Shown: piece by piece, positions 18,111-24,978 of the stretch
Numbering within the stretch: position 1 is the stretch's first letter
Layout: every line of letters begins with the position of its first letter
DNA from: Pseudomonadota bacterium
Lineage (GTDB): Bacteria; Pseudomonadota; Alphaproteobacteria; Rhizobiales; Xanthobacteraceae
Reading direction: 5' to 3'
Assembly (NCBI GenBank): GCA_023388935.1
Contig: JAEWFG010000410.1
Location: 17,745-81,744, forward strand
DNA: 64,000 nucleotides
The notes under the pieces: generated by a model
The model's database searches: none
Told to the model about the DNA's origin: nothing
The model's input: the letters and a program-made list of their open reading frames with translations, nothing else
Position numbers and translations under genes: made by a program

Positions 18111-18377
18111 ATGTCCGTTCTTATTACGATCGCCGGATTGCTCGGCATCAACGTTCCCCGACTCATCGCCTATGCAGTCGTCGTGGTCGCGATCGTCGTC
18201 GGCGCCATTAGCATCAAGTTCCATTACATCAACGTCGGCCGCGATCAGGTCACCAACGAGATCGCCGCCGGCAACAGGGAGACATTGCGCGATGTCAACG
18301 CAGCTAAGAGCAAGGTGGACGACTGCCGCGCTGCTGGTGGCAGTTGGAGCACTCTCGACGGGATGTGCTCGCAATAG
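18111..18377 (+). CDS. inner-membrane spanin-like protein
   Basis: 88 residues starting MSVLITIAGLLGI two bases after the previous stop. A membrane helix covers about 17-37 (LIAYAVVVVAIVVGAISIKF), followed by a short helical periplasmic part with two Cys near the C-terminus. The next gene, a lipoprotein, starts inside this one in another frame, which is the Rz/Rz1 arrangement of two-component spanins. It would help disrupt the outer membrane at lysis. It is shorter than most i-spanins, so the call is tentative. Confidence 0.6.
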   Translation: MSVLITIAGLLGINVPRLIAYAVVVVAIVVGAISIKFHYINVGRDQVTNEIAAGNRETLRDVNAAKSKVDDCRAAGGSWSTLDGMCSQ

Positions 18378-18651
18378 CGGCTTCGGCACGTTCAGCGGCC
18401 CGGCTGGCGGCGTCTGCGACGCTTTCGATCGCCCGCAGTATCAGATCAAGGGCGCGACCGCCTACGACCAGGAATGGGCGGATAAGACGATCGAGGCTGG
18501 CGTTGCGGGCTGCAATTGGGCTCGCCCCGAACCGCGCCCGAAGCATCTCGACGTCGACCCCTACAAGCCCGTCAAGTTCGATCCTCCGGCGGCGCAGAAG
18601 CCGAAGAAGCGATCCATCTGGAATCGCATCCGTCACCCCCGAACCTCGTAG
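18292..18651 (+). CDS. outer-membrane spanin-like lipoprotein, overlapping the previous gene
   Basis: 119 residues. I chose the ATG at 18292 because it gives a lipoprotein signal: MSTQLRARWTTAALLVAVG followed by ALSTGC (Cys near residue 25). The mature protein is Pro/Lys-rich near its end (DPPAAQKPKKR). The first 86 bases lie within the upstream gene in a different frame, as in Rz1 within Rz. It should sit in the outer membrane and pair with the upstream protein at lysis. Confidence 0.65.
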   Translation: MSTQLRARWTTAALLVAVGALSTGCARNSGFGTFSGPAGGVCDAFDRPQYQIKGATAYDQEWADKTIEAGVAGCNWARPEPRPKHLDVDPYKPVKFDPPAAQKPKKRSIWNRIRHPRTS

Positions 18652-18656
18652 ATACG

Positions 18657-19097
18657 ATGTTTCCGGACTGGATCTTGACAATCATCAAGGAGAGCGGAGC
18701 GGCCGGAGCTATCATCTTCGTGCTGTGCGGAATCATCGTGCTTCAATATCGCACCAACGAGAAGATGAACACCAAGCGCTTTGACGAACGCGAGGCCTTG
18801 ATGAAGCTGACGCGCGATACTGCTGAAGCGATCAAGGAAAACAGCAAGGCGACAGAGGAGCGGAATGAGGTCACCCAGGAACTCGCCGATGCCCTCGCGA
18901 AACTTTCAGCCACGAGCGAGCGTTTCTCCGACAAGATCGAGATGCAGACCGAGATGATCAAGGACAAGCTCAACGGCCAGGCCATGGCGATCGACGCGAT
19001 GGCCGGCGCTATCCGCGCCCTTGACGGCGTTGCCACCGAGATCCGCAACTACCTTCACCAGCAACTTCCTCTCACAGCACGACGGCCGACGCGATGA
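18657..19097 (+). CDS. holin-like membrane protein with coiled coil
   Basis: 146 residues. The start MFPDWILTIIKESG fits, as the frame upstream would read into the spanin-like gene. One membrane helix at about 16-35 (AAGAIIFVLCGIIVLQYR) precedes a charged coiled coil to about residue 125. A single-helix small membrane protein in a lysis cassette suggests a holin or lysis regulator. I do not recognise a named family. Confidence 0.6.
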   Translation: MFPDWILTIIKESGAAGAIIFVLCGIIVLQYRTNEKMNTKRFDEREALMKLTRDTAEAIKENSKATEERNEVTQELADALAKLSATSERFSDKIEMQTEMIKDKLNGQAMAIDAMAGAIRALDGVATEIRNYLHQQLPLTARRPTR

Positions 19098-19330
19098 GCA
19101 TTACATCCCTGTTGAAGACGCTGGGGTTCATGCCCCAATACTCGCTGGCCGACATAGCCGACGCTGAGCAGGAAGCGATCGACCGCGCGCTGAAGGAGCA
19201 CGCGGACGCCGTTGTTGAAAATCGCGGCTATAGCGCCGCGCTGTTGCAGAGCAGCCGGCGTCTGCGGGCGACCGTTCAGAGCCTGCAAACGCCGTTCGCC
19301 GAAGGCCTATCGCAAGCGCGACGACCCTAG
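19094..19330 (+). CDS. small hypothetical protein at end of late operon
   Basis: 78 residues, ATG overlapping the previous TGA (ATGA). Mostly helical with no membrane segment or known motif (SLADIADAEQEAIDRALKEH). It is the last rightward gene and its end overlaps the end of the convergent leftward gene by 24 bases. I cannot assign a function. Confidence 0.6.
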   Translation: MSITSLLKTLGFMPQYSLADIADAEQEAIDRALKEHADAVVENRGYSAALLQSSRRLRATVQSLQTPFAEGLSQARRP

Positions 19331-19738
19331 GATCGCAGCTTCCGCTATTGTCTGCATGAAGCCGCACTCGATCCCGTCCATCGGCTCGGCGCGCCGAACG
19401 ATCGTGTCGACGATCGCGAACAGCATGGCCGGGTTATTCTCAGCCGTCATATATTTGAGACAGGCTTCCCCATGGGCGCGGCCGACCTTGTTGTCGTGCC
19501 CCCAACTGCCCGTATTCTTTACAGCCCAGAGATTTAGCGTATCGCCTTCGCTTGTCACGAATGGCAGTTTTTTTACCGCGTCCAATTCCCCTACTCCTGG
19601 GATAAAATTGCCGTATTCCGAATTTCTTATTTGCCGAATGTGCTGACGTTTGGTCGAAGAGTCAATCAGTTTGTTCTTTTTCTGTTCTTGCCGCCCCTCC
19701 CCATTCCGGCTAGACGTCCGATCCGCCGCCCGCGGCAT
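19307..19738 (-). CDS. hypothetical protein, last gene of the leftward early operon
   Basis: 143 residues from the ATG at 19738 (MPRAADRTSSRNGEG). The frame extends slightly upstream to a TTG but no ribosome site is visible for either. It contains HDNKVGRAHGEACLKYMTAE and AMLFAIVDTIVRRAE and has no recognised family. The gene is richer in A and T (including an eight-T run near 19567) than its neighbours, which may mark recent acquisition. Confidence 0.55.
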   Translation of the reverse strand: MPRAADRTSSRNGEGRQEQKKNKLIDSSTKRQHIRQIRNSEYGNFIPGVGELDAVKKLPFVTSEGDTLNLWAVKNTGSWGHDNKVGRAHGEACLKYMTAENNPAMLFAIVDTIVRRAEPMDGIECGFMQTIAEAAILGSSRLR

Positions 19739-19798
19739 CGGTACCAACTAGATCATTGTCTATGACAACAATTTGATATCCGTAGAGATACGGTGAGA

Positions 19799-20137
19799 CT
19801 ACTTGAGCGAGCGCCGCTCGATCGGGATACGCAAAAGCTCCGCAGTCCGGATTGCGGCCTCCATTCCGGGCGATATCCCGAGATCCTGGTAAACCACCAT
19901 CCGGTCGGCTTTGCGCAGCCACGCGAACCCGGCGTTGATCCCTGCCGCTCTCTGGATCGGATCACGATCGTCGAGTACCTGCGGGAATAGGAGATGAGCA
20001 GCCAGCGGCGCTTCCTGGCGGTCGATGCAGTCGCGCAAACAACGTCGTGCGTATTCGACATTCCGCTCGACATCGCCTTGGTATGGCGATTCAACAAGGA
20101 CGAGCGGCATGGCGTGAGGCGGTCGCAACGAAGTCAT
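19799..20137 (-). CDS. DUF7768-type nucleotide-metabolism-like protein
   Basis: 112 residues whose ATG overlaps the methyltransferase stop. The pattern LVESPYQGDVERNVEYARRC, then APLAAHLLFPQVLDD and a DLGISPGMEAAI stretch, matches phage proteins of the DUF7768/nucleoside 2-deoxyribosyltransferase-like fold. These are thought to handle nucleotides or their sugars, but activity is not established. It sits in an operon with an adenine methyltransferase and a GapR homologue. Confidence 0.75.
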   Translation of the reverse strand: MTSLRPPHAMPLVLVESPYQGDVERNVEYARRCLRDCIDRQEAPLAAHLLFPQVLDDRDPIQRAAGINAGFAWLRKADRMVVYQDLGISPGMEAAIRTAELLRIPIERRSLK

Positions 20138-20826
20138 CCCAGCAGATCCTCTAATTCGCTCGGCGCGCCGAGCAGCGTATCGACATCATCTACGAGCCCG
20201 AGCAGCCTGCGCACGTCGGCCGGATCAAACTTGCCAGCGTCGTCGCCCCATGCTGCCCAGCCAGGTCGGGATTCCCGGGAGAAGAGTTCGAGATATGGTC
20301 CGTCGACCAGGGCCTCGATCCGCTCGAAAAGTTCATCCGGCTTCCGCGAGTGCTCGCGTCGCGGGGCCATGATCAGGCGCTGGACATTCTTGGCGCGACG
20401 TTTTGGCGCACCACTCGTCGACAGCAGCCATTGGTGGCCGGGATCCTCCGCGTTCTCGTCAAGACCCGCGAGGCATTGTTCTGGGTTGGCGCGGCTCCAA
20501 TAGCCCATGCCGACGAACGGCGAGCCGTCCTTGTTCGTCTTGGCCCAATAGAACCCGACCGTTTTGTATCGGAAGCCCCAACTGCGAATGACGTCCATCG
20601 CCATCTCAAGATGCGTGTCGGTGACCCACATGAACAGGACGCAGTCCTTGGCCGCGAGATCGGCGACCGGCAGGGACTTGATGTCCGCGAGCGACATCAC
20701 GCGGTATTTCGGTGACCGCCCCGCCCCTTTGTTGGAGCGCACAGCAAACGTCCAAGCCGGATCCGCTAGGATCACCTTGTAGTAGTTGCGCCGGAGCCCG
20801 GCGAATGGTCCTGATGAAATGAACAC
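20134..20826 (-). CDS. MT-A70 family DNA adenine methyltransferase with DLLG tail
   Basis: 230 residues from a GTG. Residues 17-27 carry YKVILADPAWTF; the family motif is DPPW, so the second Pro is Ala here. VLFMWVTDTHLEMAMDVI and YWAKTNKDG, then EHSRKPDELFERIE, complete the MT-A70 pattern. It would methylate N6 of adenine in phage DNA, likely against host restriction. The last 30 residues contain three LLG blocks and end SELEDLLG, the tail motif shared with other phage proteins here. The next gene downstream overlaps by four bases. Confidence 0.85.
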   Translation of the reverse strand: MFISSGPFAGLRRNYYKVILADPAWTFAVRSNKGAGRSPKYRVMSLADIKSLPVADLAAKDCVLFMWVTDTHLEMAMDVIRSWGFRYKTVGFYWAKTNKDGSPFVGMGYWSRANPEQCLAGLDENAEDPGHQWLLSTSGAPKRRAKNVQRLIMAPRREHSRKPDELFERIEALVDGPYLELFSRESRPGWAAWGDDAGKFDPADVRRLLGLVDDVDTLLGAPSELEDLLG

Positions 20827-20828
20827 GA

Positions 20829-21218
20829 TCAGCCCAGCAGGTCGTCGACTTCGGAAACGGCGCCAGCGGCTTCGGCGATCTCGCGTTCGGTGGCGTCCTC
20901 GAGGCCGAGCAGGTCTTCATCTGCATCGGGTGCACTGACGGCCGGCGGCTGGTAGGTTTCCCAATCCGGAACCTTCATGCCGGCGTGCCGAATGAAGGTC
21001 TTCGGTTGCCGCGCCAACGGCCACCGCTTGAAGGCGTTTTCGAGGGCGACCTGCATCGCTTCTTGCGCAGTGCTCGCGATGCCGTACTCGAACATGGTCG
21101 AGTCCGTCGAACGCACGTTGCCCAGCCAGAGCCCGTCGGTGCGTCGGAAGAGATTGTTCAGCCGGAAGCCGGCTGTCTCGATTTCGGACACCATGTCTTC
21201 GAAGGTTTTCATCATCAC
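20829..21218 (-). CDS. early protein with two DLLG motifs
   Basis: 129 residues starting MMMKTFEDMVSEIE at an ATG overlapping the previous stop. Residues 1-75 form a compact alpha/beta domain (GLWLGNVRSTDSTMFEYG, then AQEAMQVALENAFKRW) that resembles the fold pattern of its upstream neighbour. The remainder is acidic and probably disordered, containing DEDLLG and ending SEVDDLLG. I do not recognise the family. Co-transcription with GapR and a methyltransferase suggests a DNA-related role. Confidence 0.7.
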   Translation of the reverse strand: MMMKTFEDMVSEIETAGFRLNNLFRRTDGLWLGNVRSTDSTMFEYGIASTAQEAMQVALENAFKRWPLARQPKTFIRHAGMKVPDWETYQPPAVSAPDADEDLLGLEDATEREIAEAAGAVSEVDDLLG

Positions 21219-21586
21219 CCCAGCAGGTCGCCAATGTCTTCGGTATTCGCCTCGACCTGCACGAGCGACGGCGGGTTCGCATGGGCTTCTTTGATGTGAT
21301 CCATCAGTTTACCCTTCTCATCGGCAGTCAGGTCTCGCACGACCGCGATCGGCGCAGGCGCAGCGACCGCAAAGCCGTTGTCGAGATCGTAGCGCTCGCA
21401 TGCTGGCAGCGCCGACAGCGCTTTGTCGAGAGCCTCGCTGGGCGTGTCGCCGGACTGCGACGTGTAGCCGCTGGTGCGTCCCAATTTGATATAAGTCTGC
21501 CAGGTGTTGCCCGTGCGAACGAGCATGACGCTGGCGAGACGACCATCCGCGCCGAGTTGATCGAGATTTGCAACGAGATCCGACAT
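21215..21586 (-). CDS. early protein ending in GDLLG
   Basis: 123 residues, ATG overlapping the GapR stop. The N-terminal 65 residues (LVRTGNTWQTYIKLGRTSGY, then DTPSEALDKALSALPACE) suggest a small dsRBD-like alpha/beta fold. The C-terminal half is more polar and ends NTEDIGDLLG. Layout and tail parallel the next gene, so the two may be diverged paralogues. Function unknown. Confidence 0.7.
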   Translation of the reverse strand: MSDLVANLDQLGADGRLASVMLVRTGNTWQTYIKLGRTSGYTSQSGDTPSEALDKALSALPACERYDLDNGFAVAAPAPIAVVRDLTADEKGKLMDHIKEAHANPPSLVQVEANTEDIGDLLG

Positions 21587-21900
21587 CAGATCATGCCCAA
21601 AGCGAGGAGATACGTCTCTAAGATGGTTTCTTGTTCCTGGCGCTCGTGCGGGTCCTGCTTGCGGATCTTGATGATCGAGCGGATCGCCTTCACGTCGTAC
21701 CCGTTGCCACGGGCCTCGGTCATGATGTCACGTATATCGTCGGAGATTGCCTTCTTCTCTTCGTTCAGGCGCTCGATCCGCTCGATGATCGACCTCAACT
21801 GCTCTTTGGCAAACTTCGTCGCGTTGTCGCCAGCGGGAATCTCGTCATCGCCGAGAAGGTCCCCGCCTCGCGCGTCAGACTTTTTGTTTGTAGCCATCAT
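21586..21900 (-). CDS. gapR: GapR homologue (DUF2312), DNA-binding nucleoid protein
   Basis: 104 residues. Residues 35-104 follow the DUF2312/GapR pattern closely: LRSIIERIERLNEEKKAI, then ARGNGYDVKAIRSIIKIRKQ and ERQEQETILETYLLALGM. Caulobacter GapR is a coiled-coil protein that clamps overtwisted DNA ahead of replication and transcription and stimulates topoisomerases. A phage copy at the head of an early operon suggests help for phage replication or a decoy for the host protein (inference). Residues 11-20 contain GGDLLGDDE, an N-terminal version of the tail motif. An operator-like site lies 52 bases upstream. Confidence 0.88.
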   Translation of the reverse strand: MMATNKKSDARGGDLLGDDEIPAGDNATKFAKEQLRSIIERIERLNEEKKAISDDIRDIMTEARGNGYDVKAIRSIIKIRKQDPHERQEQETILETYLLALGMI

Positions 21901-21951
21901 TTGCTTTCCGCGAGAGAGTGAAAAGATCGTGAATTACAACCGGGTGAGAAA

Positions 21952-21966
21952 TCAACTGCGAATTGA
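21952..21966. promoter_or_regulatory. dispersed 15-bp operator-like palindrome, copy 4
   Basis: TCAACTGCGAATTGA lies just upstream of gapR and overlaps the stop region of the preceding small gene. Five of six arm positions on each side pair. I see no convincing promoter hexamers around it. It may control expression of the GapR to methyltransferase segment separately from the upstream small genes. Confidence 0.5.
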
Positions 21967-22140
21967 TGTACTGGACAACAAAATTTGCGCGTTCCTCTCG
22001 ATGACCGCAGCCGGGTACCCGGCGCGATGAAGTGCGAGCAACAACGCGCTCTCGCTGTGATCATCTGAACGCGCACGATGCATATCGAGACAATGTCGCA
22101 TCGCTTTGAGACACACCCGGTTTTCTACGGAGATCGTCAT
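21952..22140 (-). CDS. small hypothetical early protein
   Basis: 62 residues from the ATG at 22140 (MTISVENRVCLKAMRHCLD). An upstream TTG at 22158 is possible but unsupported. It is helical (SESALLLALHRAGYPAAVIE) with no recognised family. It lies in the leftward early operon, 33 bases after the previous gene, with no clear ribosome site. Confidence 0.45.
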   Translation of the reverse strand: MTISVENRVCLKAMRHCLDMHRARSDDHSESALLLALHRAGYPAAVIERNAQILLSSTSIRS

Positions 22141-22173
22141 TGTATGGATCGCGTCCAAGCAATTGCGAAGCTG

Positions 22174-22410
22174 TCAGTCGAATAGCGCGCCTTGCGGCGG
22201 TGGTTCTGATCGAGTCCGTCTGCTGACGCGCTCGCCGTGCACCGATTTGTCGCTGTAATCGAGCCCATGGCGGTCGCAGAGTTCGCGCGCCATGGTCGTT
22301 AGATCGTGGTGCGTCAGTTTCATCGTCGAACGGCTGGCACTCGGACGCCGGCCGTTCGCGATCCTGCGCAGTGTCTCAGCAACACGATGCGGCAACTCGT
22401 CGCACATCAC
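22174..22410 (-). CDS. small hypothetical early protein
   Basis: 78 residues with its ATG overlapping the upstream stop. Basic middle part (LTHHDLTTMARELCDRHGLD) and Arg-rich end, closing with PPPQGALFD. The last residues recall a bacterial sliding-clamp-binding motif only loosely. No family recognised. Confidence 0.5.
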   Translation of the reverse strand: MMCDELPHRVAETLRRIANGRRPSASRSTMKLTHHDLTTMARELCDRHGLDYSDKSVHGERVSRRTRSEPPPQGALFD

Positions 22411-22919
22411 GCGGCCGCAGCAGTCTCGGTGCCGACGATCAGCGAGAGTAGCGTCTTCTCGCTCTCACTGAGGAGTTCAGGGGGATTGACCGGGACCAGC
22501 GGCTTCGCGTAGGCGTCGAGCGCCGGGTCGTTCATTGTTGCGGCGCGGGAGTCATTGACGATCCGCAGCGCCTGCTCGCCGAAGTCCCGCAGCCGCACCG
22601 TCTGCTGGATCGAGAGCGTCTTGAAGATGTCGCGCTCGTGGGTCAGCGTTGCGATCTGCTCGTCCCTCGCAGCCAGGGCGGCCGAGTGGTCGGCGAGCAT
22701 CTGGTTGATCGACTTGTCGTGCTCCACTTTGATCCGGACGATCTCATCGTCGGCTTGAGACAGCGCGGTATTCAGCCGTGTGTTCTCTTCCTTCGTCTGA
22801 CTGAGCTCGTCGGTGGTCAGCATCAGGTCCTGGTTGACCTTGTCCCATTTCTGCTGAGCGACGGTGAAGGGGTTTTCGAGGCTATCGGCTGCTGACATTA
22901 TGGGGTCCCGCTTGGTCAT
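22407..22919 (-). CDS. coiled-coil early protein, first gene of leftward operon
   Basis: 170 residues. Residues about 25-115 form a long charged coiled coil (ELSQTKEENTRLNTALSQAD). The C-terminal part has LVPVNPPELLSESEKTLLSL. An alternative ATG at 22898 would remove seven residues. It is the first gene after the promoter-operator region at 22935-22974, so it is probably expressed immediately on induction. Function unknown. Confidence 0.65.
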   Translation of the reverse strand: MTKRDPIMSAADSLENPFTVAQQKWDKVNQDLMLTTDELSQTKEENTRLNTALSQADDEIVRIKVEHDKSINQMLADHSAALAARDEQIATLTHERDIFKTLSIQQTVRLRDFGEQALRIVNDSRAATMNDPALDAYAKPLVPVNPPELLSESEKTLLSLIVGTETAAAA

Positions 22920-22922
22920 GAA

Positions 22923-22974
22923 TCAACTTAAAGACACATACTCAACTTTTAAGTGATTTGTCAACCGGACTTGA
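22923..22974 (-). promoter_or_regulatory. leftward early promoter with embedded operator sites
   Basis: On the minus strand TTGACA (22964-22959) is followed after exactly 17 bases by GTATGT (22941-22936), or TATGTG with an 18-base spacer. The spacer is filled by the 15-bp palindrome TCAACTTTTAAGTGA (22942-22956). Further half-sites lie at 22923 (TCAACTTAAAG) and 22961 (TCAACCGGACTTGA). A repressor bound here would block polymerase directly. This is the best candidate for the main early promoter. The -10 match is weak. Confidence 0.5.
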
Positions 22975-23120
22975 GCTGTCTATATACCCTCGCGCTTCCC
23001 CTGAGAGGGAGCTAAACGGACATCGAACGGTCAGAAATCAATTCGGCTTCTTTTCGTTCCGTGATTGACTCAACCCGCACGGGAACGTTCAATAAGCTTT
23101 TTCATAAGGAGTTTCGCGCG

Positions 23121-23786
23121 ATGCGTCTTTTTCCCGCACTAGCCGTTGCCGTCTGCGCCTTTGGCCCATCAACAGTTGAGGCGGCGACCTATTCTTACAG
23201 TGGCCAAACATTGAACTTTAGGATCTCGGGTTTCGACCCGAACCCGTGCGATGACTGCACGATATCGGGCGTCAACGGGGTGGTGCACTTCAATTTCGAC
23301 ACTTCCCATTTTTCGGGGAGCTATAGCCTAACCGCAGCTGATTCTGCCCTTTTCATCAGTCCCTACGTTACCCCCTTCCAAATCAGCTACAGCTTTCCCG
23401 AAACTTTTCAATGGTTCAATCCACCAGACAACACTTCCGGACTGGCTTCTTCGCTGAACGGGTATTTCGTATTCCATAACGGTCAGATTGTGGACTGGGT
23501 TATCTCAGGTTCCTTTGTGCCCGTTGGATGTGGAGGTGGGCCTGGATGTTCGTTCGGCGCATCATTTTCATCTACCTCGGGCGGTGACAATTTTGTTCAA
23601 TATGCATATCCGACAAGTTATTACGGCTTCAACGATGTTCCGGGCTCTTGGTCAGAGCAGCCGGTTTCGCCCAGCGTGCCCGAACCTTCAACATGGGCGA
23701 TGCTTTTTCTCGGTTTTTGTGCACTCGGCTTTTTGAGCCGCCAACGAACGAGCATTAACTTTCGCCTTTGCAGAGAGCGTCTCTAG
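23121..23786 (+). CDS. PEP-CTERM sorted secreted protein, lysogenic-conversion candidate
   Basis: 221 residues from the ATG at 23121, ten bases after AAGGAG; the frame is open further upstream but this start gives a clean signal peptide (MRLFPALAVAVCAFGPS, then VEA-ATY). The mature part is rich in Ser, Gly, Phe and Tyr with two close Cys (NPCDDC). The C-terminus is a canonical PEP-CTERM signal: SVPEPSTWAMLFLGFCALGF then RQR. Host exosortase would process it, so the product belongs on the lysogen's surface rather than in the virion. Base composition looks more AT-rich than the tail genes. Confidence 0.82.
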   Translation: MRLFPALAVAVCAFGPSTVEAATYSYSGQTLNFRISGFDPNPCDDCTISGVNGVVHFNFDTSHFSGSYSLTAADSALFISPYVTPFQISYSFPETFQWFNPPDNTSGLASSLNGYFVFHNGQIVDWVISGSFVPVGCGGGPGCSFGASFSSTSGGDNFVQYAYPTSYYGFNDVPGSWSEQPVSPSVPEPSTWAMLFLGFCALGFLSRQRTSINFRLCRERL

Positions 23787-23806
23787 AAACCCCGGTATAG
23801 GAACGC

Positions 23807-24943
23807 ATGCGTCGCTTTTACCTGCTTGACGTAGCGAGGGGGCTTGCCTCGCTCGCCGTCGTCGTATGGCACTACCAGCATTTCTACTATGTTGGGACTG
23901 ATGGTTTGGTCGCTAGCTTCGAACGCTCACAGCAGCCATTCTATCCCGCACTTTCACTCCTCTATAACGAGGGCTCGCGCGCTGTTTATCTGTTTTTCGT
24001 GCTGTCCGGCTTCATCTTTTTTCACGTCTACTTTGACGCGGTCCGTCGCGGGAAGATAGGGCCTCAAGATTTTACACTGCTACGATTCTCGCGGCTGTAT
24101 CCTCTCCACCTTGCCACCCTTCTCTTCGTCGCAGTGCTCCAGGCTGTCTCGTTCAAAGAGAGCGGCCACTACATTGTTTACAGCTGCAACAATGTTAGGC
24201 GATTTATCCTCAACTTGGCATTCGCTTCTGATTGGCTCCCTGAGTCCGTTAGATGTACCACGTCCTTCAACGGCCCGGTCTGGACGCTCTCCAATGAGGT
24301 CTTTCTCTACGGAACATTTTTTCTCGTCGCCTTCGCGACTTCGCGAAAATGGTTAGTTCCAACCTGCATGGCCATCGTGGCCGGCGCCGGTCTAGTCCAA
24401 GCGCTCGACGGCTTCCATCTCTTCGGTGAGCCGCTCGCTTGTTTCTACATTGGCGCGCTCTGTTATTTCATCTGGGAGCACCTCGACTGGCGCACGGCCG
24501 CGGCGCTGGCAATCATGACTCTCATCGGGGGCGCAACCTATCTCTATCAAAATGGCTTCGCCGGGAACGAACTGGTTCTCGACGCGGCAGTTTTCCCGGC
24601 GCTGGTCTTATTGCTTGCTGCGCTCCAGGTCCGAGGCCCCGATTGGGGCAAGGCGCTGCGAGTCGTCGGTGACATCACGTACTCGACGTATCTGCTTCAT
24701 TTTCCTGTTACGCTCGCGATCATTCTCGCTATCAACACCAAGATCATTCCAGCAATCGACTTCTCAAGCAGATTGGTCTGGATCTTATTTTTCACGCTCG
24801 TCATTGTTGTATCAATGGCGTCGTACTATCTCTTTGAGGCTCCGGTCGAACGGCGCATCCGCTCCTGGTGGAAAGCTTATCGGAGCGGGTCGCGACGCTC
24901 CGATAAACTAACAAACCCGCAGGTGACATCGTCCGACGCTTAA
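23807..24943 (+). CDS. acyltransferase-3 family membrane O-acyltransferase
   Basis: 378 residues beginning MRRFYLLDVARGLASLAVV, the standard opening of acyltransferase-3 (OafA/NodX-like) enzymes, with about ten membrane helices. HYQHF near residue 25 supplies the conserved His, FFVLSGFIFF the second landmark, and RFSRLYPLHL the third. These enzymes transfer acetyl or other acyl groups to O-antigen, capsule or exopolysaccharide sugars. In a temperate phage this usually means serotype conversion and exclusion of related phages. It follows the PEP-CTERM gene by 20 bases. Confidence 0.85.
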   Translation: MRRFYLLDVARGLASLAVVVWHYQHFYYVGTDGLVASFERSQQPFYPALSLLYNEGSRAVYLFFVLSGFIFFHVYFDAVRRGKIGPQDFTLLRFSRLYPLHLATLLFVAVLQAVSFKESGHYIVYSCNNVRRFILNLAFASDWLPESVRCTTSFNGPVWTLSNEVFLYGTFFLVAFATSRKWLVPTCMAIVAGAGLVQALDGFHLFGEPLACFYIGALCYFIWEHLDWRTAAALAIMTLIGGATYLYQNGFAGNELVLDAAVFPALVLLLAALQVRGPDWGKALRVVGDITYSTYLLHFPVTLAIILAINTKIIPAIDFSSRLVWILFFTLVIVVSMASYYLFEAPVERRIRSWWKAYRSGSRRSDKLTNPQVTSSDA

Positions 24944-24978
24944 ACAATTAGCCGGGGCGTCGGACCGCACTAAAGAGG

